DNA of 42,416 nt, from the NCBI GenBank assembly GCA_003020945.1, contig PXRU01000018.1, positions 1-42,416 of the forward strand, in the 5' to 3' direction. Of the stretch, positions 1 to 9,800 are shown one piece after another; position 1 is the stretch's first letter, and the number at the start of each line of letters is the position of its first letter. The stretch comes from Halobacteriales archaeon QS_6_71_20 (GTDB lineage Archaea > Halobacteriota > Halobacteria > Halobacteriales > Haloferacaceae). A program made the translations under genes and the position numbers. The notes below the pieces were generated by a model that saw only the letters and a program-made list of their open reading frames with translations, made no database searches and was not told the origin of the DNA.

Positions 1-2
1 CG

Positions 3-692
3 CTGGCGGGGCTGTACCTCGACGCCGACACCGTCCTGACGGTCGCCTGGCCCGACGGCTACGAGGTCCGGTCGGTCGCACCCGAACCGGACGAACGCTC
101 GGCGTCGGCGGCGACGTGGCGCGGCGAGCGCGACTTCGGCCCCGACCAGCCCGGGGTGACCGTCGCGCCCGCCTCCGCGCTCCCGCTGCGACCCGCCTAC
201 CTCGCGGCGGCCGCGGTGCTCCTGCTCGGCGTCGCCGCCGCGGTCGTCCTCCGCCGGCGCGGCGACCTCCCGACCGACGCCGGGAACGGGAGGGTCGCCG
301 CGGGCGACCCGGCCGACGGCGACGCCGGCTCCGGGGCGAGCGCCGGCGCGGCGGTCGCCGGCGGCGCGGACGCCGACGGGAGCGCGTCGCCGGACGACGA
401 TCCGAGCGAGGGGGAGGCCGTCGAGGAGTCGACCGCGCCGCCGGAGGAGCTCCTCAGCCCGCACGAGCGCGTGGTCCGGCTCGTCGAGGGGAACGGCGGC
501 CGGATGAAGCAGGCGGACGTGACCGAGGAACTGGGCTGGAGCGCCGCCCGGACGAGCCAGGTCGTCGGCGACCTCAGGGACGACGGGACGGTCGAGAGCT
601 TCCGCCTCGGGCGGGAGAACGTCCTCCGGGTCCCGGAGGCCGACGACGACCCCCACCCGGGCGACCCGGACCGCGAGCGCGACGACCCCTGA
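3..692 (+). CDS. Membrane-anchored winged-helix protein (5' end outside window)
   Basis: The reading frame is open from the first bases of the window, so the start lies upstream. The visible part has an extracytoplasmic-looking stretch, then one hydrophobic helix rich in Ala, Val and Leu (near base 195-255), an acidic Asp/Gly/Ala linker, and a C-terminal domain of about 65 residues beginning LSPHERVVRLVEGNGG. That domain has the helix pattern of a MarR/ArsR-like winged helix, with a likely recognition helix around SAARTSQVVGDL. Haloarchaea have many such proteins with an exported N-terminal part, one membrane span and a cytoplasmic winged helix (DUF7345/DUF7343-type architecture, from memory). 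A role as a membrane-linked transcription regulator is inferred. The next gene, a secreted protein on the same strand, is a plausible partner or target. The DNA-binding fold is fairly sure; ligand and targets are unknown. Confidence 0.7.
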   Translation: MAGLYLDADTVLTVAWPDGYEVRSVAPEPDERSASAATWRGERDFGPDQPGVTVAPASALPLRPAYLAAAAVLLLGVAAAVVLRRRGDLPTDAGNGRVAAGDPADGDAGSGASAGAAVAGGADADGSASPDDDPSEGEAVEESTAPPEELLSPHERVVRLVEGNGGRMKQADVTEELGWSAARTSQVVGDLRDDGTVESFRLGRENVLRVPEADDDPHPGDPDRERDDP

Positions 693-829
693 TCGCGACG
701 GCGGGCACAGCCGCGTCCGCGCCCGTCGCACGGCGTCACCCCTCGGCGGCGACTTAACGTCGCTTAACCGGGGTGAATCCGGAGCGAGCGAGTCGACAGT
801 ATTAGTGGGTGGGTGTTCTGTGGCGAGGT

Positions 830-1906
830 ATGAGCCGGACGACCGCGCTCCTGATCGCGGCGGCCGTCGTCGCCGCCGGCGTTCCCGCGAGCGCCGTCCT
901 CGGGCAGGAGTCGACGGAGAGTCAGCCGGGGGCGACGCTCGCCGGCGTGGTGGGGGTACAGGGGGCCGAGGTCGAGGGCGAGGTCGCACAGCGGTCGCTC
1001 GACCGCCGGCTGGCCGAGGCCGACTCGAACGCCTCGCGGGCCGCGGTCGTCGCCAGCGAGGCGGAGACGGCCCGCGAGGAGTTGACGGAACTCCGGGAGC
1101 GCCGCGAGGCGCTGGAGGAGCGCTACCGGTCCGGGGAGATCACCCGCGGCGAGTACCGCTCGCGGCTCGCGAACATCGCCGCGCGGGCGCGGACGCTCGA
1201 ACGCCGCCTGAACAGCACCGCCGCGGCCGCCGAGGAGCTTCCCGAGGAGACGCTGCGCGAGCGCGGGGTGAACGCCTCCGCCGTCGCCGACCTCCGGGAC
1301 GACGCCTCGGCGATGGACGACGGCGAGGCCGGGAGCGCGGCCGCCGCGGTCGGCGGGAACGACACCGGGTCGGGCCTCGCGGGCGATCCGGGGCCGCCGG
1401 CGGACCGCGGGAACGGGACCGCCGGCAACGGCGTCGGCAACGACTTCGGCGACGCTGCCGCCGAGGGAAACGACGGGGGGAGCGACGCGGCGGGAAACTC
1501 GAACGGCGGCGGTGAGAACGCCGGACCCCTCGACGGGAACGGGACCGCCGGCCCCGAGCGCGGCGACGACGACCCGGGGAACGGGAACGCCACCGACTCC
1601 GGGGGGAACGGCGACCCCGCGGGTTCCGACAACGGGAACGGTAACTCCGCAAGTTCCGGAGACGGCGACGGCAACTCCGCGGATTCTGGCAATGAGAACG
1701 GGAAATCCGCGGGTTCCGACAATGGAAACGGTAACTCCGCCGGTTCCAAGGGGAATGGCGACTCCCCGGGTCCCGACGGGAGCGGGAACGGGAACTCCGC
1801 CGTCCCAGACGGCAACAGCAACAGCAGCGGCGACAGTGGCGATAGGGGCAACAGCGGCGACAGGGGCGGCTACGGCGTCGTCGCCGTGACGGTCGCCCCG
1901 AACTGA
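830..1906 (+). CDS. Secreted acidic coiled-coil protein with Gly/Asn/Ser repeat tail
   Basis: The ATG at 830 is chosen because it is followed directly by a signal-peptide-like hydrophobic stretch (TTALLIAAAVVAAGVPASA); a GTG at 809 in frame would only add seven residues. Residues about 35-140 are charged and helical with E/R-rich heptad-like segments (ELTELRERREALEERYRSGE), so a coiled coil is likely. The C-terminal half is almost pure Gly, Asn, Ser, Asp and Ala, including a 30-bp tandem repeat. There is no C-terminal membrane helix. A TATA-like AT-rich patch lies near 797-803, about 30 bases upstream of the start. The family may be the haloarchaeal DUF7096 group, recalled only tentatively. 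Function is unknown; an exported, flexible cell-surface or matrix protein is the best guess. It follows the winged-helix membrane protein on the same strand. Confidence 0.75.
   Translation: MSRTTALLIAAAVVAAGVPASAVLGQESTESQPGATLAGVVGVQGAEVEGEVAQRSLDRRLAEADSNASRAAVVASEAETAREELTELRERREALEERYRSGEITRGEYRSRLANIAARARTLERRLNSTAAAAEELPEETLRERGVNASAVADLRDDASAMDDGEAGSAAAAVGGNDTGSGLAGDPGPPADRGNGTAGNGVGNDFGDAAAEGNDGGSDAAGNSNGGGENAGPLDGNGTAGPERGDDDPGNGNATDSGGNGDPAGSDNGNGNSASSGDGDGNSADSGNENGKSAGSDNGNGNSAGSKGNGDSPGPDGSGNGNSAVPDGNSNSSGDSGDRGNSGDRGGYGVVAVTVAPN
1621..1740 (+). repeat. 30-bp in-frame tandem repeat in secreted protein gene
   Basis: Four consecutive 30-bp units start at 1621, 1651, 1681 and 1711, each encoding about ten residues of the pattern G-S-(D/G)-(N/D)-G-(N/D)-G-N-S-A. 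A fifth, degenerate unit follows from 1741. The first and fourth units differ at very few positions. The period is a multiple of three, so copy-number changes would keep the reading frame. Confidence 0.8.
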
Positions 1907-1953
1907 CCGACGACCGCGAAACGCGTAAGTGGCGTGTCCTCCATTCACACGGT

Positions 1954-3111
1954 ATGAACGACGCTGTCGGCCGGTTCTTCCGCACGCTCGGCCGCCTGAG
2001 CGCCGACGACGCCGAATGGCGGTCGGCGGTCCCCGACGACGGCCGGATCCGGCTCGCGCTCGGCGTCGGACTCGTGTTCCTCGCGTGGCTGCTTCTCCCG
2101 CCGACGTACGCGCTCGCGGGGCTGGTCGCCCTGCTCGCGCTCGCGGCGGTCGTCTCCTCCGTCGAGATCGTGCAGGCGTACGAGCGGCGCGCGCTCACCG
2201 TGCTGGGCGCCCACCGCGGGCTGTTGGACCCGGGGATCCACCTCATTCCGCCGTTCGTCTCGCGCACCTACCGGTTCGACACGCGCGTCCGGACGATCGA
2301 CGTGCCGACCCAGGAGGCGATCACCCGCGACAACTCCCCGGTCCGGGCGGACGCCGTCGTGTACGTCCGCGTCGTCGACCCCGAGCGGTCGTTCCTGCGG
2401 GTCGAGGACTACCGCCGGGCGACCGCCCTGCTGGCTCAGACGTCCCTCCGGGCGGTCATCGGCGACATGGAGCTCGACCAGACGCTCTCCCGGCGCGAGG
2501 AGATCAACCGCCGGATCCGCGAGGGGCTGCAGGGGCCGACCGACGACTGGGGCGTCGAGGTCGAGATGGTCGAGGTGAAGGAGGTGCTTCCCACCCGGGG
2601 CGTGCTCAACGCGATGGAGGAGCAGACATCCGCCGAGCGTCGCCGCCGCGCCATGATACTGAAGGCGCAGGGGGAGCGACGCGCGGCCGTCGAGACCGCG
2701 GAGGGCGAGCGCACGGCGAACGTCCTCTCGGCGCAGGGCGCGAAGGTCGCCTCGGTGCTGGAGGCGCAGGGCGACGCCATCTCGACGGTGCTGCGGGCCC
2801 GTGCCGCCGAGTCGATGGGCGAGCGCGCGGTCCTCGACCGGGGGATGGAGACGCTGGCGTCCGTCGGACAGGGTGAGTCCACCACCTTCCTCATCCCCCA
2901 GGAGCTGACGAGCCTGCTCGGCCGCTACGGCGAGCAGCTCACCGGCTCCGACGTGGCGGACTCGGCGGGCCTCGACTCGCTTGAGTTCGACGACGACGAC
3001 CGGGAGCTGCTGGGACTGGACGCCGTCGACGAGCTCCTCCAGCCGGAGGCCGTCGAGGGCAACGGCGCCGCGGAGGGGTCGGAGTGGGAGTCGACGTACA
3101 GCGGCGAATGA
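1954..3111 (+). CDS. SPFH/band 7 domain membrane protein (stomatin/prohibitin-like)
   Basis: The 385-residue protein starts with about 30 cytoplasmic residues and then a long hydrophobic region (about residues 30-68), enough for one or two membrane helices. An SPFH domain follows: YERRALTVLGAHRGLLDPGI, then the conserved PPFV, RTIDVPTQEAITRDNSPV and ADAVVYVRVVDP segments typical of stomatin-like proteins. After it comes a long Ala/Glu/Arg helix (about residues 225-300; AEGERTANVLSAQGAKVAS), which in this family drives oligomerisation into large ring assemblies. The acidic tail is typical of halophiles. The role is inferred to be a membrane scaffold; in many genomes stomatins sit beside a NfeD protease, but no such gene is visible here. 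Start ATG at 1954 follows an AT-richer patch at 1918-1930. Confidence 0.9.
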   Translation: MNDAVGRFFRTLGRLSADDAEWRSAVPDDGRIRLALGVGLVFLAWLLLPPTYALAGLVALLALAAVVSSVEIVQAYERRALTVLGAHRGLLDPGIHLIPPFVSRTYRFDTRVRTIDVPTQEAITRDNSPVRADAVVYVRVVDPERSFLRVEDYRRATALLAQTSLRAVIGDMELDQTLSRREEINRRIREGLQGPTDDWGVEVEMVEVKEVLPTRGVLNAMEEQTSAERRRRAMILKAQGERRAAVETAEGERTANVLSAQGAKVASVLEAQGDAISTVLRARAAESMGERAVLDRGMETLASVGQGESTTFLIPQELTSLLGRYGEQLTGSDVADSAGLDSLEFDDDDRELLGLDAVDELLQPEAVEGNGAAEGSEWESTYSGE

Positions 3112-3195
3112 GTCCGCGGAACGGGCGCGTCGGCGGTCGTGAACGACGCGCGGCCAGTCGCGCCGTTTAACAGGACCGCTCGACTACCGACGCCA

Positions 3196-4374
3196 ATGAG
3201 CGAGATGCGCGAGCGACGGGAGTTCTGCCCCCGCTGCGGCGACCCGGTGCCCGAGCGGGAGGAGCCGCTCCCCGGCGAGCCGCGCGAGCGGGACCGCGTG
3301 CTCTGTGACGCCTGCTATCTGGCGGACTTCGAGCTGGTCGACGCGCCCGAGCGCGTCGAGGTGACCGTCTGCTCCGGCTGCGGCGCAGTCCACCGGGGCA
3401 ACCGGTGGGTCGACGTCGGCGCGCGCGACTACACCGACGTCGCCGTCGACGAGGTGTCGGAGGCGCTTGCGGTCCACGTCAACGCCGAGGACGTCCGGTG
3501 GGGCGTCGAGCCCGAGCAGGTCGACCGGAACGCGATCCGAATGCACTGCACGTTCGCGGGCGTCGTCCGCGGCGTTCGCGTCGAGGAGGAGGCGGTCGTC
3601 CCGGTGAAGATCAGCCGCGGCACCTGCGACCGCTGCGGCCGCATCTCCGGCGGGAGCTACGCCGCGGAGGTGCAGGTCCGCGGCCGCGAGCGCGTCCCCG
3701 ACCCCGAGGAGCAGTCGAGGGCCGTCGAGATCGCCGAGTCGCTCGTCGCCGAGCGCGAGGCCGACGGCGACCGCGAGTCGTTCCTCACGGAGGTGACCGA
3801 GCGCCCGGAGGGGACGGACGTGAAGCTCTCAACCAACAAGCTCGGAAAGGCGGTCGCCGCCCGGATCACCGAGGAGCTCGGCGGCAGCTACACGGAGGCA
3901 CCGACGCTCGTCACCGAGGACGGCGACGGCAACGAGGTGTACCGCGTCACCTTCGCGGTCCGCCTGCCGAAGTTCCGCCCGGGCGACGTGATCGACCCCG
4001 ACGACGGCGGCGGGCCGGTGCTCGTGCGCTCGGTGCGCGGCAACCTGAAGGGCGTCCGTCTGGCGACCGGGGAGCCGTACGAGGCGCGCTTCGAGGAGGG
4101 GGAGACGCCCGACGCCGAGAAGATCGGCGAGGCCGACGACGCCGTCGAAACGACCGTCGTCGCCGTCGAGGACGAGAACGCGGTGCAGGTGCTGGACCCC
4201 GACACCTACGAGGCGGTGACGGTCGCCCGCCCGCCCGGGATCGGCGAGGACGCCGCGACCGTCGACGTGGTGTCCACCGAGTCCGGACTGTACGTGGTGC
4301 CGCCGGCGGACGCCGGCGGTGACACCGACGACGCCCACGAGGCCCACGACGCCGACGGCGGGCGGGCGGAGTAG
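3196..4374 (+). CDS. nmd3: NMD3 family ribosomal large-subunit maturation protein
   Basis: This is the archaeal homologue of NMD3, the eukaryotic adaptor that binds the joining face of the pre-60S subunit. Archaea have no nuclear export, so a role in 50S assembly or subunit joining control is inferred. The zinc-binding part is clear: C11/C14 (CPRC), C37/C40 (CDAC), C59/C62 (CSGC) and C144/C147 (CDRC). The remaining 240 residues fit the two NMD3 C-terminal beta domains, followed by an acidic His/Asp tail. ATG 3196 is preferred over a start at 3139 because the extra 19 residues are not family-like and 3196 sits just before the first Cys pair. Length of 392 residues is usual for haloarchaea. The gene converges on the helicase gene, with 18 bases between them. 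Confidence 0.92.
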   Translation: MSEMRERREFCPRCGDPVPEREEPLPGEPRERDRVLCDACYLADFELVDAPERVEVTVCSGCGAVHRGNRWVDVGARDYTDVAVDEVSEALAVHVNAEDVRWGVEPEQVDRNAIRMHCTFAGVVRGVRVEEEAVVPVKISRGTCDRCGRISGGSYAAEVQVRGRERVPDPEEQSRAVEIAESLVAEREADGDRESFLTEVTERPEGTDVKLSTNKLGKAVAARITEELGGSYTEAPTLVTEDGDGNEVYRVTFAVRLPKFRPGDVIDPDDGGGPVLVRSVRGNLKGVRLATGEPYEARFEEGETPDAEKIGEADDAVETTVVAVEDENAVQVLDPDTYEAVTVARPPGIGEDAATVDVVSTESGLYVVPPADAGGDTDDAHEAHDADGGRAE

Positions 4375-4392
4375 GGACGCCAGCGCCGACGG

Positions 4393-6339
4393 CTACTCAC
4401 CCCACACGTCCGAGAGGGGGTGGTCCGCCATGGGGTCGTCGTCCCCGCGCGCGTCGTCGCCGGCGTCGCCGGTCGCGGAGCCGTCGGAGGAGGGGGTCGA
4501 CGACCCGGAGGCGGGGGAGCGGTTCGGTCCGTTGCCCGCGCGTCCGCGACCGATCCCGTGTCCCGCGCCCGAACTCGGCCCGGGCTCGGCGTTGACCCCC
4601 GCGAGCGCCGCCGCGGGGTCGAACTCCGGGAGGTCGGGCGTGCACATTCGGTCGATCTGGTCGCGGAACCACGGCGGCGTGTCGGCCTCGGCGCGGTCGA
4701 ACAGGTCGAGCAGGCTGGAGTCCGCGAGGTAGGTCGCGCCGCGGTCGTCGGGCGCGCGCACGACCCGGCCGCACGCCTGGATGACGGTGCGCAGGGCCGC
4801 GCGGTGGTACCACGGCCACTGCCCGTCCTCCAGCCGGGCGGCGACGCGGGAGTCGCCCGTGTTGAGGTACGGCGCCTTGCACAGCACCTGCCAGCGGCAC
4901 AGGTCGCCGTGGAGGTCCAGCGCCTCCTCCATCTTCACGGAGACGAACACCTCGGGGTCGGCGGCGGCCTTCCACGCCTCCAGTTGGGCGTCGCGGTCGT
5001 CGCTGTCGTGGCTCCGCACGCGGGCGCCGACGCCGAACCGCTCCAGGCGCTCGGTCAGCCGGTCCGCGATGGCGTAGCTGTGGGCGTGGATCAGTCCCTT
5101 CTCCCCGGGGTGGCGTGCCATCAGCCGGAGGCAGAGGCGCGCCACCTTCGGGAGCGTCTCGTCGCGGCGGTCGTACGTCATCTTCCCCCGCGTCACGTCG
5201 TACAGCGGCCGGTGCTCGACGGGGAAGGTGTGCTCGACGTCGACCAGCGCCACCGCTTCCGGGTCGAGGCCGACGCCGCGACAGAACGACTCCTTGCTGA
5301 GGATCGTCGCCGACAGCAGCGCGAAGCGGTTGCCGCGGTCCCACACCGTGTGCTTCAGGTACTTCTCCGGATCCAGTGGCTTGATCGTCACGGCGCCGCC
5401 CTCGCCGTCGGGCTGGTCGACGACCCACGCGGTCGCCGACTCCGCGTCGCGGTAGTCCTCCAGGAACCACTTCAGCTCCGAGATCAGCTCCTGCAGGCGG
5501 TCGCGCCTGGCGGCCTCCGCGGGCTCCAGGTCGCCCTTCGCCAGCAGGTCGTCTTTCGCGGTCGAACAGACGCCCAGCAGCGCCTTCGCGAACCGGGCGG
5601 TCCGCTCGACCGGTCCCACGTCGCCGTCGCCGTCGCCGCCTCCGGCGTGCGCCTCGTCGTCCGTCACGTCGGGCACGCCCACCTCGTCCCAGACGGGGAC
5701 CGTCTCCGGGGAGAGCTCGATGGTGGCGTACATCTCCGCCCACTCCGCGAGCCCGTGCGCCTCGTCAACGACGACCACGTCCCGCTTCCGGAAGACATCG
5801 GAGCCGGCCGTCCGCATGAAGTACGCCAGCGTCATCGCGGCGACGGGGCGGTTCGAGGCGATGGCGCGGTCCGAGTAGTACGGACAGCGGTGCTCGATCG
5901 AGCAGTCGTACCCCCGCCGGCGGGCGCACGGCGCCCGATCGACGGGGGTGGTCTCCTCGCCGGGGAGGATGCAGTCGTAGTTGGACTTCCCGCGGATCAC
6001 GTGCAGGTCGTCCAGGAGGTCGTCCTCGGCGACGTCGTCGAGCTGTGACACCTGCGGGGTGGTGTAGTAGGCGCCGGTCGCCTCCGAGGGGCTGGCCGCC
6101 TCGACGCTCCGGGCGGCGCCGGCGACGGCCCGCGCGAGCAGCGACTTCCCGCTCCCGGTGGGCGCGCGGACTAACACCACGCGGTTGCCGTCAGCGAACG
6201 CCTCCCGGAGGTCCGAGAGCGCCCGCTCCTGGGCGCCGCGGAAGGAGGGCGCGGGGAACTCGGCGGGGATCCGGTCGGGGTCCACGGGTCTGTGGGTTCG
6301 AACCGCCGGCCGGCTGGTAAGCGTGTCGGATATCGTCAT
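4393..6339 (-). CDS. XPD/Rad3-like Fe-S superfamily 2 DNA helicase
   Basis: This 648-residue ATP-dependent helicase has Walker A APTGSGKS at residues 59-66 and the DEAH box at 192-195. Four cysteines lie between them (C123, C138, C146, C152), with spacing that matches the 4Fe-4S domain of XPD/DinG helicases. Helicase motif VI (QACGRVVR) is at about residue 520. By family knowledge such enzymes unwind 5' to 3' in repair or in resolving structured DNA. The last 70 residues are a disordered acidic tail. The ATG at 6339 gives the longest frame; a GTG at 6285, just before VDPDRIPAEF, is a possible alternative start. It converges with nmd3 and has the small zinc-finger gene 88 bases upstream on the same strand. 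Confidence 0.9.
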   Translation of the reverse strand: MTISDTLTSRPAVRTHRPVDPDRIPAEFPAPSFRGAQERALSDLREAFADGNRVVLVRAPTGSGKSLLARAVAGAARSVEAASPSEATGAYYTTPQVSQLDDVAEDDLLDDLHVIRGKSNYDCILPGEETTPVDRAPCARRRGYDCSIEHRCPYYSDRAIASNRPVAAMTLAYFMRTAGSDVFRKRDVVVVDEAHGLAEWAEMYATIELSPETVPVWDEVGVPDVTDDEAHAGGGDGDGDVGPVERTARFAKALLGVCSTAKDDLLAKGDLEPAEAARRDRLQELISELKWFLEDYRDAESATAWVVDQPDGEGGAVTIKPLDPEKYLKHTVWDRGNRFALLSATILSKESFCRGVGLDPEAVALVDVEHTFPVEHRPLYDVTRGKMTYDRRDETLPKVARLCLRLMARHPGEKGLIHAHSYAIADRLTERLERFGVGARVRSHDSDDRDAQLEAWKAAADPEVFVSVKMEEALDLHGDLCRWQVLCKAPYLNTGDSRVAARLEDGQWPWYHRAALRTVIQACGRVVRAPDDRGATYLADSSLLDLFDRAEADTPPWFRDQIDRMCTPDLPEFDPAAALAGVNAEPGPSSGAGHGIGRGRAGNGPNRSPASGSSTPSSDGSATGDAGDDARGDDDPMADHPLSDVWGE

Positions 6340-6427
6340 CCCGGCGATCAGGTTCGTTCCGGTTCGGGACGGCCCGACCCCGGCTCGGAGCGACGGGGCG
6401 CCGTCCCCGGCGGTCCCGGCCGGTCGT

Positions 6428-6646
6428 TCAGTCGTCGGCCGCGGGCAGCGCCGCGATGTGGTCCGCGTCGATCTCTTCGTCGTCGGGGAGCGCCTCGATG
6501 CAGTCGTAACAGAGGAAATGCTCGGTGCCGTCCGCCAACTCCAGCGTCAGCCCGTCGGTGCTCCCCGTCTCGAACGACCACATGTCGCCGATCCCCCCGC
6601 CCACGCGGACGCGCCGGCCACAGCCGTCACACCGCTGCGTGCTCAT
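6428..6646 (-). CDS. Small zinc-finger protein, DUF7561-like
   Basis: This 72-residue acidic protein has a first cysteine pair C6/C9 (CDGC) and a second CYDC pair about 40 residues later, spaced for a single zinc ribbon. Between them are short beta-like segments (DMWSFETGS, LTLELADGTEHFLC). It resembles a small haloarchaeal family I recall as DUF7561. Function is unknown; proteins of this kind often act as protein-protein or nucleic-acid-binding modules. It lies upstream of the helicase on the same strand, and the low-GC restriction-modification gene starts divergently 166 bases away. Confidence 0.75.
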   Translation of the reverse strand: MSTQRCDGCGRRVRVGGGIGDMWSFETGSTDGLTLELADGTEHFLCYDCIEALPDDEEIDADHIAALPAADD

Positions 6647-6780
6647 GATCCTCCTCGGGCGTCCGCGGCGATAAGCCCCCGGCTCCCGACGTTCGGGTAC
6701 CGCGTCTCAGTCGCGGCTCAGCCGGGGCCAAATTTGGAATCCAGACGGATCGCCCGTTTTCTCAACCGCCGTGCAGTAAC

Positions 6781-6788
6781 TTGATATG
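6781..6788 (+). promoter_or_regulatory. Putative TATA box of the restriction-modification gene
   Basis: The sequence TTGATATG centres about 27 bases before the ATG at 6812, the spacing expected for a leaderless haloarchaeal transcript starting at the A of the ATG. No Shine-Dalgarno-like sequence is seen before the start. This is inferred from position and composition only. Confidence 0.45.
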
Positions 6789-6811
6789 CGAGATGAGACA
6801 TATCGCGTCAC

Positions 6812-9800
6812 ATGACTGGTATCGCCGGGGATGTCGAGGATGTTCTCCGCTCGTTCGTGCGGTCCCTCTCATCCGCGCTGGACGATCCCCACAAGCTGGA
6901 ACGGGTGCTGCGTGGAGACGAGAAAGTCACGAGCTCGGAAGTCGGCCAGCGACCGGAGACGTTCACCGAAAACAACCTGATATTCCCGTTACTGGAGGCA
7001 TGCGGACTCGACCATAACGAGCAGCCGTACGGTGAGAAGGGCAGTCAGGTCGTGTGGCCCGACTTCGAACTGCTGTTGAACGAGCCGAAAGTTATCGGCG
7101 AGAACAAGTCGCTGAACAACATCGACGAGGGACTCTCCGAGCTCCGTGACTATCTGGACCGGAAGTCTATCGGAGCCGACTACGGTATCCTCACCGACGG
7201 GTTCGATTGGACCCTGACCAAAATCGAGCTCGGCGGCGACGTCACAGAGTACCCGGAAATCAGCGGTATCGATCTCCGGCCGACTATCATCGAGCTGGCT
7301 CGCCAAGAGGGGGTTATCGGCTCCACCGACACTACTGAGACTGACAGCAACGAGACAGTCGAGGAGTTCGCCAGCACGTACGAGTGCGAGGAGTTCGTCG
7401 AACTAGTCACCGAGACCGCTCCGCGGACCATCCGCGACGAGCGGAAGCGGGACGTGGACGAGTTCTTCGAGCTGTACATCGAGCTGTTGTTCGGCGAGAG
7501 CGACGAGCACGATTACGATACGTCGTTGATGGACGACATTCGCTCACCGGACGAGGCTACGGAGACCGAGGAGCGGCTGTTCGCGGTCACGCTCGTGAAC
7601 AGGCTTCTGTTCATCAAATTCCTCGAAAGTCGTGACGTTCTGAACGATGGATTCCTCAAGGCCCGCGTCGAACAGTATCAGGGGAGTCAGTCGATCATCG
7701 CGGGGAATCTCTACGAGACGCAGATCAAGCCGATATTCTACAAGCTGTTCAACACCGACGAGCCCGATCGGGAGCCGAAGTTCCGGCAGGAAGGAGGCGG
7801 CGTCGAATGGGCGAAGTCGGTTCCGTACCTGAACGGTGGGCTGTTCCGCGAGAACGTCCCCGATGAAAGCGATTACACAGTGAACGACCGAATCTTGCCG
7901 ACGGTCGTTTCGGACCTCATCGAAGGGAGCCAGCTCAGCCTGTCGAGCGACGGTTTCGACCCAGCGCTCCTCGGCAGCGTGTTCGAGAAGACTATCAACT
8001 ACATCGAGCAGGACCGCGATCAGAAGGACCTCGGCGCGTACTACACGCCGAACGATGTCACTGAACTGATCAACTCGGAGGCCATCGACCCGAAGGCCAA
8101 GGAGATACTCGTTGATACGTTCGCCTCTACGGTAACTAGCGACGACGAGGAGGAGCGGATCGTTCGTTCGAGTATGGAGGAGATGGACCTCTCGGAGATC
8201 CTGCGCGACGTTGAGGAGGGAAAAGGCTGGTTCGGGTCCTCCAGCGCCGCTGAAGCAGCCGTCGACGAACTGACCGAGCTGAAGGTCATCGACCCGGCGT
8301 GTGGTTCGGGCCACTTCCTGACGAGCGCGATGGACGAGATCGTTCGGATACAGGTTTCGCTCCTTCGCGGCCTGAATCGCGGGGACGACCCATCGCCCGA
8401 GGAAACGTACCAGCTCAAACGGGAACTCGCCTTGAACACGATTTACGGGGTGGATGTCGACCGCGTAGCGACCGAGATCGCCAAGTTACGGGTCTGGCTG
8501 AAGATCATCGAAGGGAACAGCTGGGAGCCGGAGTTCGGGCCGCTCCCGAACATCGACGTCAACATCGCCGCCGGAAACTCGCTCATCGGACTCCCGGTCA
8601 AGGGAACGGTCGAGAGTGCTTCGATCTGGAGCGATGATGTCTCCGAACTGGCGGAGAAGCGCCGAGCGTACAAGTTCGACCGGGAAGGATCGACCGAGGA
8701 GATCGAGGCGCTGATGGAGGAGATCCGACTGGAGTTCGATAAGGCCTACCTCGAACGCTACAACACGCCGGTTGAGACCGAACTGGCGGACGTCGAGACG
8801 TTCGATGAGATCTACGAGGGGATCGACGCCGCGACGCTGTACCCCACGCTGAAGTCGGTGAAGATTCAACGAGCGGACGACGCCGCGTTGACCGACAAGC
8901 ACGGCGGGGAAAGTAACGTGAAAGATCTGGTCGCCGAGGAACTACGTTCCCTTCTGGAAGACGGGTTCGTGTTCGACGAGTTCACCCGCCTCCCCCTCCA
9001 GTACGACCTCGACCGGACGCTCGGTCGGCCCTTCCATTGGCCCGTCGAGTTCCCGGAAGTCGCCAGGGAGGGGGCCGGAACCGAGCAGTCGATCCATTTC
9101 GACATCGTCCTCGGCAATCCTCCCTACGGGGACCTGCTGAACGACAACGAGAAGTTGTTCACGTCCACGTACCGGACCTCGTCGATCGGCGAGATATCCG
9201 CGCAGTTCGTCGAGCGCCAGTTCCAGTTGCTCGCGGAGGACGGTTACTTCGGGAATATCACGACGCTACGGTTGGTCTTCCAGTCGAACTACGACGAGTT
9301 TCACGACCTCCTCCGTGAGAATCTGTCGCCGACTCGGATCTCTTGTTTCGGACTCCGCGGCCGGACCGGCGTGTTCGCAAACGCTCTGATCCGCGTCGGT
9401 GTGTTCAGCGGAAAGAAGTCCACGGAGGATCGCGGTGAGATCCTCACCAGCGACCTGGTCCTATTCACCGAGAACAATCGGCCCCAGCGGTTCGAGAACA
9501 TCGAGCTGAGTTCTACCAGAGATCTCGTGCTTCGCGATGAGATCTACGAGGGGATCGACGCCGCGACGCTGTACCCCACGCTGAAGTCGGTGAAGATTCA
9601 ACGAGCGGACGACGCCGCGTTGACCGACAAGCACACTCAGATCGAAGACGTGTTCGAAAGGAAGAGCCCGAAGACGACGGACTATCCCGTCATTCTGACC
9701 GAGAGTGGTGGGTACTGGATGAATCCGATGATCGAGGCACTCACCGATAAGGCGGGCCATCGCTACCTCTACTTCGGAACGGAGCTCGAGCAGCAGACAG

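Noticed and set aside
764-1948. Long minus-strand ORF of 394 codons opposite the secreted repeat protein gene
   Set aside because: Val/Pro/Arg/Gly-rich translation without family signs; a typical stop-free antisense frame in high-GC DNA.
4420-6048. Plus-strand ORF of 542 codons opposite the helicase
   Set aside because: The minus-strand frame has clear helicase motifs; this one is its shadow.
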